From Bagarius yarrelli (taxonomy: Eukaryota > Chordata > Actinopteri > Siluriformes > Sisoridae): a DNA stretch of 64,000 nucleotides. Position numbers and translations under genes: made by a program. A model generated the notes under the pieces. The model saw only the letters and a program-made list of their open reading frames with translations, did no database searches and was not told the DNA's origin. Below are positions 47,827-60,611 of this stretch, piece by piece (position 1 is the first letter of the stretch; each line of letters begins with the position of its first letter). The stretch spans positions 844,161 through 908,160 of the forward strand of contig VCAZ01000136.1 of assembly GCA_005784505.1 (NCBI GenBank), in the 5' to 3' direction.

Positions 47827-50800
47827 ATGGCGAATATTAAACGGGAATGGGACATTGAAAATGACAATGAAGAAGAAGGTAAAGTATGTGGTTGTATGTT
47901 TAAAAAAAAAAAACATGGATCAGCTTTAAGCTTTTAGTAAAGTAAATAGCTAGCATGCTACCAAATAAGCACGCAGGCTGTTTGAGGTTGTAGCGGTGGC
48001 TAGTTGAAATACAAGAGATTAGATCCATTTTATTAAACTTGCGTGATAAATTGCAACTTGCAGCTCATAAATTCTCATCATTTTAGTACTACAAGTTTGT
48101 TTTGTTGGTTATATTATTTTACAAATGTATTCAAAACAAGTAACAGACATTTGAGCATTTTAATGTATTATAATTATGGTGTGAGACAGAAATAAGTTCA
48201 TATCGTAAGAAACGCAAGTCTTGTAGGAAGTTTTCTAAAGAGTATTTTTAGGAAATCAGAACATTAAAGATGTATGTACATAAACTATCATCTATAAATT
48301 ACAATAAGGGAAACATGATTTGATCCCCTGCTGATTTTGTACGTTTGCCCACTGATAAGTAAATTATCTGTCTATAATTATAATGTTGAGAGACAAAATA
48401 ATAACAAGAAAAAGTCACAGAAGAAAGTCAGAAGCAAGCAATTAATCAGATTCCAAACTATCCACCATGACCAAGACCAAAGAGCTGTCGAAGGAGGTCA
48501 GAGACAAGATTGTAGACCTACACAAGGCTACAAGACCATTGGCAAGCAGCTTGATGAGACGGTGACAACAGTTGGTGCAATTATTCACAAATGGAAGAAA
48601 CGCAGATTTTCTATGGGCTTAAGATCTGGAGACTGACTAGACCACTCCAGAACCTTAATGTGCTTCTTCTTGATCCACTTCTTTCTTGTTTTGGCCCTGT
48701 TTTGGGTCATTGTCATGCTGTAATACCTATTCACAACCCATTTTCAATGCCTGATGCTGTATAAAAGACACCTGGGAGACAGACATCTTGCTGATTTGCT
48801 AGGGCTCAAATAACGATTTCACTCATTAAAATGCAAATCAATTTAACTTTTTGTAAAAAAAAAAACATTTTCTAGATTTTTTTGTTGTTAGTCTGTTTCT
48901 CACTGTTGAAATAAACCCAACATTAAAATTAAAGGCTGATTATTTCTTTATGTTTGTGTTGTGATTGTCAGAGGTGCGAGTGAAAGTGGCACGTTCTCAT
49001 GACACCAAAGACAAAAGAAGCCGGCACTGTCCCTACCTGGACACCATCAACAGGTTTGAGTGTAAAAACTAATGATCATTTCTCAGGATCAACTGAAGAG
49101 CCCTCATCTACATACAAGTGTTTTTTTCCCCTCTTTCTGTTTATAGGAGTGTTCTAGACTTTGACTTTGAGAAACTCTGTTCCATCTCTCTCTCACACAT
49201 TAACGTCTACGCCTGCCTCATCTGTGGAAAATATTTTCAAGGTAAGAGTTTAAGGAGGTAGGGATGATATTTAACTTTAAGTCACCAGGAGTAACAAAGT
49301 TTTATTACAAACTATAAAATACAATAAAGATTGGCACAAAATATCTAGATGTCAGTTTAGATTCTTAATGAGCATCTTAAAGAAAACATCCTCACAGCTA
49401 AAACTCCCTGAGACGACCTGAGAAGATCTAAAACCAGGGTTAAGAATGATTAGTGTGAGCAGTTCAGGCTTTAATGTTCTTATGTCTGTATTTTGCTCCT
49501 GTGTTTTAGGGAGAGGACTTAAGTCTCATGCTTACACCCACAGTGTTCAGTTCACACATCACGTCTTTTTAAACCTTCACACCCTCAAGTTCTATTGCCT
49601 ACCGGATAACTACGAGATCATCGATTCATCTCTGGAGGACATCACTGTGAGTGATATAAAAAAAATTCCCTGTAAATGTAAAGGGTTCATGCAATGAATG
49701 AACTGCCCTGTCTTCAGTAGTATGTTATTTCCTATATTTAAATATACTGCATGTTATACAAGTTTACAATTTAGGGATGCTGATCCTAAGTAATCTGTGG
49801 GGCAAAAGAATGTTAAACCCTTGGGTAACATTTGCCCCCGTCTGCATGTATGAGCTCACAGATAGTAAAACTTGTTGGGATTGATGGAGTATAACTCCTC
49901 TCTCAAAACAGACAGTTTTATCTTCTGTCTGGGACTGAAGGTGCACAGTGAAGTTTGAAATTTTCCCAAAAAAATAATAAGAATAAATAATGAGTATTTA
50001 GTTTATATTTTATTTTAATTCAAATACTATAATAATATTGTATCATTAAAATACAATGTTTTTACTTATTTCCTTTTTGACATTTTATGATATTTCCATT
50101 TTAGATGTCAAATAGTCTTTGTGGGTTCCGGTTTTTTTCCTGCAGGAAACTGTCTCTAATGGCTCTTTGAGTGTTAAAGGTTGCTGACCCCTGGCAAAGG
50201 CTTTCAGTTGTGATCTCGTCCTTGAACTCGTTCGTGTTGGATCCCTATATCTCAGAATATAGTGGGAGCTCATTGGTTCAGAACCAAAAACCACGCTGCT
50301 CAGAAGGTTTTATGTTCAATTCCTGAAATAACCAAGCTGCCACTGCTGCACTCTTAAGCAAGGCCCTTAACCCCCAACTGCTTAGCTGTATAAATTAGAT
50401 TAGGAGTGAAACAATTTCTCAAATAATTCTAATAATTGAAATACGAAAAAAACATCATTACAAACTTCATTCATTTTCTATAACCATAAGATTTTTTTTT
50501 ATGTCTTTTTTTTTTTTTTTAAGAAGTCATTCCTAACAACCTTTTTTCCCTCTCTCTGCAGTATGTGCTGAAGCCAACATTCACCAAACAGCACATTGCT
50601 CATTTGGATAAGCAGGGAAAACTATCCAGGGCCTACGATGGCACGACCTACCTGCCTGGTATTGTGGGACTAAATAATATTAAGGCCAATGACTACGCCA
50701 ATGTAGTCCTGCAGGTATGAATAATAAACACTGTCAGACTCATACAGTCCCAAAAACCAAAAACATTGTCATGTGGACACGCCATTTAATATTTAGTTCT

Positions 50801-51714
50801 TTATGAAGAAATGTTAACATATTGATGGCTAAGCTTGTTTTAATTTCTCTCGGGAAAAGAAAATGACTTAATTGCAGGTAAACAACAAAAAGGAACATTG
50901 TTTTTAAACAACAATGTGCGTTTTAACTAAGGAAAAAGTTAGAAAACTCTACCTCTTAATAGCGAATGTTAACTTCTTTGGCTGAAATAACTTCAATGAG
51001 ATGCCTCTTGTAGCCATTTACCAGTTTCTGACATCGGTCTGAGGAAAGTTTGCCCCATTCCTCAATACAGAATACTTTCAGCTGCATGATGGGAGCCCAT
51101 TTCAAGTCTCCCCACAGCATCTCAGTAAGATTCAGATTTGACTCGGCCACTTCAGGACTCTTCATTTCTTAGTTTTCAGCCAGTCTTTGGTATATTTACT
51201 GGTTTGTTTTGGGTCATTGTCATGAGCAGCCTCTGATACACTGTAGAATTCATGGTGAATTCTCTGATGGTGAGATGGCCAAATCATGCTGCAGCAAAGC
51301 ATCCCCAAACCAGGACACTTCTATCTCCATGTTTTACAGTTGGTAAAAGGTTCTTTTCCTGGAATGCTGCATTTGGATTCATAGAAACATCTCTTCTATT
51401 GCAATGTAGGGTCAAGGTTAATAATTACATTTTAGGATTATCTGTCCAAAGAACATTATTCCAGAAGTCCTTGTCTTTGTCTATGTTCCTCTTGGCAAAC
51501 TTCAGTCTGGCCTTTGTGTTTTTCCTAAAGTGCAAAGGTGTCCTCCTTGCACACCTCCCATAAAAGTTAAGCTGCTGTAGGTCCCGTAATTGGTGACTTT
51601 TTAGCATCTGTGGTCTACTCTCGGGACAAACTTGCTTGGACGGCCAGATGTGGGCATATTGTCAGTTGTTTTGAATTTCCTTGACTTGTAGGCTAGTTTG
51701 CGGACAGATTAATG

Positions 51715-51749
<35 letters not shown>

Positions 51750-54700
51750 TTTTGAGATTTTTTTAAATCCCTTTCCAGACTCATAAGGTGCTACAGTCTT
51801 TATTCTGAAGGCCTATTGATCTCACTATGTCTTTTACGATCACTTCAACAGTCAATAGCACATCACACTAAATGTCTAAGGTTTAAATAGGGCCAGCCTC
51901 CGTCTGTTTGAGTCATGTGTACCTGATGTAATACACCTGTGTGTGATTTTAGCCATTTTAAGTGGGAATAAATGTTGGGATGTTCTTATTTATTCCTCAC
52001 CAATTTTTTTCAAAGTAGATTTTACAGAAAGTTTTTAAGTTTTTTATTCATTTTTAATTGTTTAGTTAAATTACTTGGATCTGTCAGTAATGCTTTGAAT
52101 TGATATTACAAATCCATATGTCCAAATATGTTTAAAACACCAAGGCTATGACTGTATATACAGAATCTGTAAAATCCTGTGTCTTTATTAGCTCTGTAAC
52201 AATAGTGTTGTTTATATCGAGTCTCAATTGCAGATCATTTGAAGCAGGTTAAAAAAGAACTGATTGTCACACACGGACATGATTAGATTAGATTAGATTC
52301 AACTTTGTCATTGTGTAAGGTACATGTACAAAGCCAATGAAATGCAGTTAGCATCTAACCAGAAGTGCATAAGTGACTTATTTACAATAAATAGCAGTGT
52401 AGTAAATAAGGGTCTAAGGTTGATAATTACAGCGGTGAGAGTAAATAATGTACAGAAGGCGAGGTGGTATGTATATATGGTATCTGTAAGGGTATATATA
52501 GTATGATGCAGTTATAGCTGTGCAAGGAATGACATAATAGATATATACGTACAAGTGTTTGTATGATACAGTAAATACAGAGTAAATATGGCTAGAATAT
52601 ACAGAAGTGTAACAATAGATAGTTATGGATAGTGCGAAGATGCATAATGAGTGCAAAGTACAGAAAGTGGCAGTGCAGTAGTGATTGTTATAAACTGTAT
52701 AATCTGTTCAGTGCAGAAACAGCCACAGGAAAAAAAAAGCTGTTTTTCAGTCTGTTTGTATGCTTGCTTCTACTTTCACAATGTGCGTAAAATGTGCCAG
52801 TGCAGTTTGTCTATCCAGCACTGATAAGGATTTTTACCTGGAAGAAAGGAGTAAAAACGTAAAACCGTTCGTTACAATCAATGGATGCTGCATTATTGCT
52901 GGGAGAGTGTTAATTAAACAGGATAGATAAGTAAGAAAAATATCAAAAATGTGTTGGTCAGTACCAGTTAAAGATGGACATGGTTTGAGCATGGCGTTGT
53001 TACCCAACAGTAATCTTCAAACCTTTTTAGAATGGCTGCAAGCAGTTAGTGCGCTTCTGTTACCCCAGGAAGTCACAACTCCCTTTTTGCCCTTTTTGCA
53101 TCAGGATTTGGATCATGAGAGAAGAACTGGGTCGAATGGATGTGTGGAAGCCTTATTCCTGTTGATTACTGGCCCTTGACAGATAGGGTTTTTTGTTTTA
53201 ACTATAATATATGAATATATCTGTTAATGACAGTTATTAAATGGATCATGCAATTTGCCCAGTTATAAGGTGAACAAACTGAGCAGTCCAGTTAAAAGAA
53301 GGATATTTTAACCAGCTTAGAAAATGTAATGCTCGTGTTGCAGCTCTTTATATATCATGGTGGTATAGAAAAAGGTACTGTTCTTAATCTTTTGCACCTA
53401 ATGAAGGCACAGAAAAGTGAGGGAATTTATTTAATTAGGAGATTTCACACACATCCTAGAAATCCTGGAGAATTAATGAGTAACTGGAAAACACAATGAA
53501 TAATCAGAAAAAAAAACTGGCCTTGTTAAATCTTGTTGTCCTAGACAAATTGTTTTAGTCATTGAAAAACAGTTTAGAACAGTCAAAGACAATTAACATT
53601 AATAAAAAAAGTGGTCTGTTTAGAAAGGCGGAGTTTTGATGCGTAAACAATCTCGCTCTGAAGGAATGACGCTGGTCCCATGATTCGTACAGAACCACCG
53701 TCAGTTCATTCAACACACACATATAGTACAGTAATGCAATGCACAGATCAGTTATTAAATTTTACCCAATCCACAGAGTAAAAGTTGTTTTGTGTTTTGT
53801 TTTTGATAGTTTTACACAATAAAGTTTTTTTTTGTGGAAAAGAAGTACAATAATTGATTATTTTACTTGCTTACTGTTTTCTGATGAAATGTCAGTGAAG
53901 GCAGAGGGAAAACATGACTTATTTTCACTGCCAAAGTCACATTCTTGAAGTGTCGCAGAGAAAATAAAGGAGCTCGAACAGCTCTAGAACAAATCAGGAA
54001 ACAAATACCGGAGAATCTGATAATTTGCACCGTTCAGGGAGCTTCCTCATGGAGATTTTTGATCCAACATTTTTATGTTTAGTCTGTTTGGGATTTGTTT
54101 TTTTTTTTTTTACCATTTTTACAACTGCTTTGGTTTGTTTTATTTTATGAAGACTACAGTTTAAAAAACCTAATGTTAAAAAAAAACCTTAGACAGTTGT
54201 TGTATAATAAAGTAAATATATATATATACATACACCACACAATATATATATATATATGTGTGTATATGTAAATCTGTAATCCATGTTTTTATATTCTTGT
54301 CCTATTCGAAATGTCCTGAAAATGAACTCTGAAAAAGCGTGGGAATCCCGTCTTAACATTGGATAGACTACCAGCAGAAAGGGGGCAATAAGCAAAAAGA
54401 AAACGTTTTTTTTTTTCAGAATATTGAAAGGTTTGGCGACATCTTGCATCTCATGAGGATTTTAGTTTTGTCACAGATTTATGAGTTATTTTTAGCATGG
54501 GCTATTTTTGTACATCAAGGACAGAGTATATGGATATAATATATATGGATACAAACACTAAATTTGGTCCACAGTACAAAAAAAGGTTTTAGAGGCGAAA
54601 TAGCTTTGTTACTTTCAATACCAATTAAAGATAATCCAGATTTTCTGTCTTCTATATCAGAGAAGGCCTTATTTTTGATGGGAAGAGAAGGGTTTAAGGA

Positions 54701-57700
54701 TAAGGAGGTTTTTTTTTGACCTCAGCAGAGTGAGGAGTTTATTGTTGGGATGACTGGGTTTCCTGCATTATTGTTCAGGGCTTTGGGTCAGGCACCACCG
54801 CTTGTTGTAGATGGACTTGAGCTTTGTCCAAGAAGAGGTGACATTTGAGTGATAAACGTTTATAGGTTGGGTGTGCAGTAACGTGTGTGAGAGGAACAAT
54901 GCTTGTGTTTTGGTGTGCACCAGCTAACATTAACCATCAAAGACACACCTCCACCCCTTGTATTTCTTGAATCTGCTGTCCTGTCCATGCAGTGAAAAGA
55001 ACTCAGCTGGTTGAATAGCATGGTGCGGCACCTCTGGATTCAGCCATGTTTCTGTGAAGCACCAGAGGTTTGCAGTCTCTGATGTCCCTGTAAAAAAGTG
55101 ATTTTAGCCCTGAAGTCATCGAGTTTGTTATTCAGTCAGAGGCTGAATGTTGGCTAGCAGGATGCTGAGCAGAGGTGCATGGTAGGCGTGAGCCCTGAGC
55201 CTGTTCCTGACGCCGGCTCCTTTCCCTTGCAGCCTTCTTTGTTGTTGGGTCCCCTCCTCGGGATTGCACTCGGCCAGCCCGTTGAGTCAGTTGCTAAAAA
55301 CAACGGTTGGTGAGTGTATTGTACACCCCAAATGTACGAGTCTATCTGTTCACATTTGGTTTCATAACTGCAGAGCAGTCGTTCATAACGGCATCCGATT
55401 CTTAGCGGCGCCATTGTGAATCTTTCTGATGGGAAGACCATAAAATCTTTTTTCTCATTTTATCTGATAGGATAGATTCAGTCTTTAAATCTAAGGATTT
55501 CTTTAGAATTGTGACAACCATATGATAATAGTAAACATTAGGGCATAAATTAAACAATCATCAGCGAATGTAGAAAGATATTTTAATATTATGTTCTAAA
55601 AGTCATGTATCCCATATATAACAAAAGACTAATGCAGGAAAAACCTGATGACTAATTTCAAGTCAAAAGAAATTGGCCATTAGATTTAATCACTACATTG
55701 TGGGCAAAATATATATGTCAAACACAGAAACTAACCCAGATATATATTTTGTGGAAATGACTGCAGACTTAAATCAGAAATCCGACACTTTTTAACAGAA
55801 CTGTGAATATGTAAATATTTACACTATAATGTTGTTATTTTCCTTTTCTTAATCTTTCCTCCAAACTTTTTTAGGAACACATTCTGCTGAAGACGAAGGG
55901 AAAAGTGATCATTTGCATAATATAAATATAATTAACTATATCTATCCACTCTTGTAGTGCGGGAGGTTCAGGAAGTAACGCAACGCCTTGTAAGCACTTT
56001 TTAGCAGATGTTAAAATGCCAAATAGGTATCTCTCAGACTATTTTAAAAATAATTTGCTAAAAAATAATGTAACAAAGTGAAAAGGCAATGCAGTTTTAG
56101 GAATGCTTTTAAACGGCTTTTATGAAGCTCCACCCAGGTTCTACTTCTTACTGGTCACTGGGTCTCCCAAATATATATCCAGTGATTGGCTTGTCAAAAC
56201 CCACTTTTCGCCCACATTTAGTGTCCCCTTCCCTCCATATGTGCTTTGTTTTTGGTGTAGTAAAACATCTGATAAGACACTCCCATCCAAACTTCCGCCA
56301 TGTGTGGGAGCGTAGGATTGCGCTGCTAGAGCATGTGATTGCGTAGCTGGAAATATTTGTTAAAATTTGATTTCTCTAGACAGTAACTCATTCTTCAGAC
56401 TTTCAAAGTCTTTTAAAATCCTCCTCCTGCGTAGATAGATTCTACTTCCATAAAAGAATAGAATGTTATTCGTTTTGAGAGACGAGCCAACCCAAAATTT
56501 AAATCTATAATGCATTTTATTTTGGCTTTAAATTCAGGGTCAAAGTGACAACCCATTGAATTATTTTATTTGTAGTTTATGATCCCAGTAGTTATTGTAG
56601 TTATTTTCTTCTTTTACTGTATTCGAGATTTTTAGTTGGGGGCTTTAATCCTTGAGTTTTGTATCTTATCTATACTATAAATCTTCTTGAATTAGGGAAT
56701 CACTCATTATTGAAAGTTTTTAACCACCTAGCTTGGTATGTTTTGATTACAATATTATAATTAGAGCTTTAGTCTGGACCGCCAAATAATAATCGCTAAA
56801 AAAGGCGGTTTGTGCGTAATGCCAGTAGCTCTAGCTGCCTTATCTTTCCTATGTTGGGGAATTTAATCCCTGTGGTTTTTTTTTCCTGTGTGTTTTTTCC
56901 CTTGCCAATTAATAATCTGGAAATTATCCTATTTAATTCAGACCAATGTTTTAAAGAAATTCCTACAGGAAATGGTTTAAAAAAAAGAGATATCCTGGAA
57001 GGATTTTCACCTTAATCGAGTCAATTCTTTGACTAAGACAAAGGAAAGAGGTGGCATTTACCTCTTTATCTATTTACCTCTGCTAGTGCTGAAATTTCTT
57101 TCGTTGGGACAAATATTATATGTTTGGTAAGAAAATTTACCTCTCAAATTTATTTCAGTATTAGTGCTGTTCTTCTGTTCTTAAGAAATTTTCAGTTAAG
57201 TTGTGGTTTATTTGTCATAGATCTAAAAAGATTAGTTTTAGTTTTAGTAATCTCCAATATGTTTTAGTTCGAAGTCAAAGTTTGTGTTTTTGTATGTTTA
57301 ATTAGTATCCTGCATATCTTATGAATTTTTAAAAAAAAAAGATTAATTAAATCAAGAAGTCTCCTTAAGTAAATCAACATCCAGATATAATGCCACTTTG
57401 TGGTCTTCTCCTTTTATACAGATGCCTTTGCTGTTTTCAGTCTGCTATATCCACTGTACGAGCGACTCTTTTTATCTGGGTAGATGGTTTATTATATAGA
57501 GTATGGATGCCCCTATCAAAAAATTTGTGCATGCCAAATCTTTCAAGAGTTAATCAAACAATTTAAGCATTTAAGCTTAATTTGCTCTCAATTTTTTTTT
57601 CTTAAAATATTTATCCAGTTCACCCTTTGACATTCACTCATCATAGGACCAGCTTCATTTTAGTATTTGCATCGAGTAACTACCAGATAGTAAAGTATTG

Positions 57701-59506
57701 AACTAAAACTGTTGTATGTGATCATACAATTAAGTGTTGTATTTAACTGTCCATAACTTTATTCCCAACTGCTTTTACATATTTACATATTTACTGCTGT
57801 GTAGATTCTGTTCTCTGTGTGTATTAGATTCACTTTGACATTAACAGTGTGTATATACTTTGTGTTGTTCATGTTCTATAACCTAAACCGAACCTAAATG
57901 TAAGACTAAGAATATTAGCCTTGTTCTTTATGGAGTAAAAAAAAATTCCTCCTCCCCTGTTATTTTTCCAAAGGCTCTATGCAATGTTCCTCCTCTCCGC
58001 AATTACTTCTTAGAGGAGGAGAACTACCGTGAGATTCGGCGCCCGCCCGGCGACATCATGTTCCTGCTGGTGCAGCGTTTTGGTGAGCTCATGCGCAAAC
58101 TTTGGAACCCACGCAACTTCAAGGCCCATGTTTCGCCACACGAAATGCTGCAGGCTGTGGTGCTGTGCAGTAAGAAGACCTTCCAGATCACCAAGCAAGG
58201 TACCACACTTTACAAACAGCTTTACATACAACTTTTACAGATAAAGAAAGGATTGGGATTTGAGCTGTACTCTGTTTGGCCTGTAGGGGATGCTGTGGAC
58301 TTTCTTTCATGGTTCCTGAATGCACTGCATGGAGCTCTGGGTGGAACCAAGAAGAAACCATGTTAGTTTCAGAATGACTATTATGTGTTTTTAATTCTGC
58401 TTTCTCTGTATATTTAAGGATGTGTGTAAGGGAGATGTTTATTTTAATAATGACGCTTATTTTTGCTTACTTCTGCTTTATAAATCATTTTCTTTTTGAT
58501 ATACCTTTCAGCGATTCTCACTAAAGTCTTCCAGGGGTCCATGCGCATCTTCTCAAAGAAACTTCCTCACCCTGATCTAGTGAGTAACACCAAGAATGGT
58601 TAAATAGTGTAGCAGTCAAGCAGTAAATGTTTACAAAAAGTTTTATACTACTAATAAAAATAATAAATATAAAAGTTATAAATATACTATTATTTAAACT
58701 ACAGAACAGTGTACAATTGCGTTATTCTGCAACACTGTTCAGTGTAAATAATGACAGAAATTTGTTTAAACTAGGGCTGCACAATATATCAAAATTATTG
58801 AAATATCGCAAATGTGCATATTGCAATGGTTATAAATGATTGATTAAATACTTCAAATAATAATGTCGGCAAAGTTTTAGGTCAGTATTGCTAATTAAAA
58901 TAGAGGACCTGCAGACTGAAGTTTTATGTAAAACATGTACATTTCCAGTGGCAACGCGAAGGGAAAGTATGTAAAAGGTTTTTAAAGAAACATGTTGGTT
59001 ATATAATATTTTAAAATTTTGAATTGCATATAAAATATTGCATTATTTAGCATGCTGTCGCATTTATTTTCAATATTTCTGTTTTCTTTTTCCTTTTTTT
59101 GACATTTTGCTATTTGACACTTGTAATTTGAAAAAGGCGAGACTAGCTTTGGACATTCATTTTAAATATCAGTGAATCCTGGATTTTATAAAAAAAGGGG
59201 GCTGCCAAGTCAACTATGAAAGTGCAATTTTGATTTATCCAGGATGAAGGAACCTAAAGACCTTATATGCAAGGTTAAAGTAAAAAAATCACTGCACTCT
59301 ATTCCTCTGCACTTTAGCCAACAGAGGAGAAAGAGGCACTTCTGGAGAAGGAGGAGTATCAGGAGGAGATGCTGGAGTCAACATTTCTGTACCTGACCCT
59401 TGACCTACCAACAGCGCCACTTTATAAAGATGAGAAAGAGCAGCTGATCATCCCCCAAGTTCCTCTCTTCAACATTCTTTCGAAGTTCAATGGCAACACT
59501 GAAAAG
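47827..59506 (+). CDS. usp39: USP39 (SAD1), inactive ubiquitin-protease homologue, first 9 exons (partial)
   Basis: Exons: 47827-47878, 48972-49053, 49147-49241, 49510-49646, 50562-50714, 57974-58199, 58287-58361, 58512-58579, 59318-59506. They join in phase to 359 residues; human USP39 has about 565, so roughly the last third is beyond the right edge. Residues 37-120 form a zf-UBP domain (RHCPYLDTINR, CLICGKYFQGRGLKSHAYTH). The USP fold begins near 155. At the Cys-box, GLNNIKANDYANVVLQAL (158-175) has Asp166 where active USPs have the catalytic Cys, as in all USP39 proteins. USP39 is a U4/U6.U5 tri-snRNP factor needed for spliceosome activation, in the nucleus. The acidic N-terminus is only about 18 residues before the conserved part, far shorter than the human N-terminus. 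Intron 5 is 7.3 kb and repeat-filled; the intron after exon 9 opens into the giant GT-rich array. Confidence 0.95.
48304..48945. mobile_element. Tc1-like hybrid element in usp39 intron 1
   Basis: The left part reads in sense: terminal sequence GATTTGATCCCCTGCTGATT, then transposase start KTKELSKEVRDKIVDLHKA and a frameshifted HTH, to about 48605. From 48606 (TTTTCTATGGGCTTAAGATC onward) the sequence is the antisense of the transposase middle region, ending with an inverted terminal region (GGCTGATTATTTCTTT). So two oppositely oriented pieces are joined. The right end stops about 27 nt before the usp39 exon 2 acceptor. Confidence 0.7.
50290..50405 (-). repeat. tRNA-derived fish SINE copy, reversed
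   Basis: GGTTTTATGTTCAATTCCTG, AAGCTGCCACTGCTGCACTC and AAGGCCCTTAACCCCCAACT are the reversed family landmarks. In usp39 intron 4. Confidence 0.65.
50925..52020 (-). mobile_element. Tc1-like element, degenerate, in usp39 intron 5
   Basis: On the minus strand, pieces of a second Tc1 subfamily: HTH-side sequence near 51640-51850, a DDE-domain stretch (LKSHQLRDLQQLNFYGRCAR then KNTKARLKFAKRNIDKDKDFWNNVLWTD at 51607-51430), and further C-terminal pieces near 51160-50960 (PEVAESNLNLTEMLWGDLK). A 27-bp poly-T tract at about 51718-51744 interrupts it. Stops and frameshifts make it dead. Confidence 0.75.
52282..52790 (-). mobile_element. L2/CR1-like LINE, 3' end, reversed
   Basis: The reverse complement of the family at 3615-4170: the ATTACAGTAAATACAGAGTA-type segment, the 3' UTR, and the AAACAGCCACAGGAAAAAAA remnant of the ORF2 C-terminus. 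The 3' tail on the left shows the (GATTA)n run at 52282-52300, then CAACTTTGTCATTGTGTAAG. Confidence 0.75.
52795..54735 (+). other. Unassigned block with plus-strand open frames
   Basis: Between two pieces of a minus-strand LINE lies about 1.9 kb I cannot assign. It holds three plus-strand frames with coding-like residue use: 52949-53179 (76 codons, ATG start), 53296-53499 (67 codons between stops, including LENVMLVLQLFIYHGGIEKG), and 54540-54719 (59 codons, including GEIALLLSIPIKDNPDFLSS). None matches a family I recognise. The interval between the last two is AT-rich with (TA)n at 54218-54260. A decayed mobile element is the simplest explanation. Confidence 0.35.
54738..55440 (-). mobile_element. 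L2/CR1-like LINE endonuclease relic
   Basis: On the minus strand: a basic segment ending near 55160, LLANIQPLTE near 55155-55126, then CFTETWLNPEVPHHAIQPAE at about 55061-55002, the conserved endonuclease start of fish L2-like ORF2, followed by GGVCL-type residues near 54940. Several frame breaks. Same strand and correct 5'-to-3' order with the 3' end at 52282-52790. Confidence 0.75.
55441..57973. other. usp39 intron 5, right part, no gene recognised
   Basis: AT-rich and T-biased on the plus strand. Open frames at 56103-56346 and 56812-57015 have no recognisable domain. A pyrimidine-poor start and CTCCCCTGTTATTTTTCCAAAG form the acceptor of exon 6. Confidence 0.4.
58771..58860. repeat. hAT-like MITE terminus, single end
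   Basis: CTAGGGCTGCACAATATATC then AAATATCGCAAATGTGCATA is one end of the CTAGGGCTG family seen at 9987. The other end was not found nearby. In usp39 intron 8. Confidence 0.5.
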
Positions 59507-60580
59507 GTAAAAGTGTGAGTGTGTGAGTGAGTGTGTGAGTGAGTGTGTGAGTGAGTGTGTGTGTGAGTGTGTGAGTGAGTGAGTGTGTGAGTGTGTGAGT
59601 GTGTGTGTGAGTGTGTGTGGGAGAGTGTGGGAGAGTGGGGGAGAGTGTGGGAGAGTGTGGGAGAGTGTGTGGAGAGTGTGGGAGAGTGTGGGAGAGTGTG
59701 GGAGAGTGGTGGAGAGTGGGGAGAGTTGTGTGAGAGTGGTGAGTCTCGAGAGGTGTGAGTGGGAGAGTGTGTGAGTGTGGGAGAGTGTGTGAGTGGGTGA
59801 GTGTGTGAGTGTGTGTGTGAGTGAGTGAGTGTGTGTGTGAGTGAGTGTGTGAGTGAGTGAGTGTGTGTGTGGGAGATGTGTGCGTGTGTGTGGGAGTGTG
59901 CGTGTGTGGTGTGGGAGTGTGCGTGTGTGTGGGAGTGTGTGCGTTGTGTGGGAGTGTGTGCGTGTGTGTGGGAGTGTGCGTGTGTGTGGGAGGGTGTGCG
60001 TGCGTGTGGGAGTGTGCGTGTGTGTGGGAGTGGTGCGTGTGTGTGTGTGGGAGTGTGCGTGTGTGTGTGGGAGTGCGTGTGCGTGTGTGGTGTGTGCGGG
60101 AGTGTGTGCGTGTGTGTGAGGAGTGTGCGTGTGTGTGGGTGTGTGCGTGGGTGTGTGGGAGTGCGTGTGTGGGAGTGCGGTGTGTGGGAGTGGTGTGCGT
60201 GTGCGGGAGTGGGTGTGCGTGTGCGGAGTGGGTGGTGCGTGTGCGGGAGTGGGTGTGCGTGTGTGTGCGGGAGTGAGTGTGCGTGTGGGAGTGTGTGTGT
60301 GTGTGTGGGAGTGATGTGTGTGTGTGTGCGTGTGGAGTGTGGTGTGTGTGTGTGGGGAGTGAGTGTGTGTGTGTGTGTGGTGAGGATGGTGGTGTGTGTG
60401 TTGTGGGAGTGAGTGTGTGTGTGTGGTTGTGAGTAGTGTGTGTGTGGGAGTGAGTGTGTGTGTGGGTGTGGGAGTGAGGGTGGTGTGTGTGTGGGGGTGA
60501 GTGAGGAGTGGTGTGTGTGTTGGGAGTGAGTGTGTGTGTGTGTGTGGGAGGAGTGAGGTGTGTGTGTGTGGTGAGTGGGA

Positions 60581-60611
<31 letters not shown>

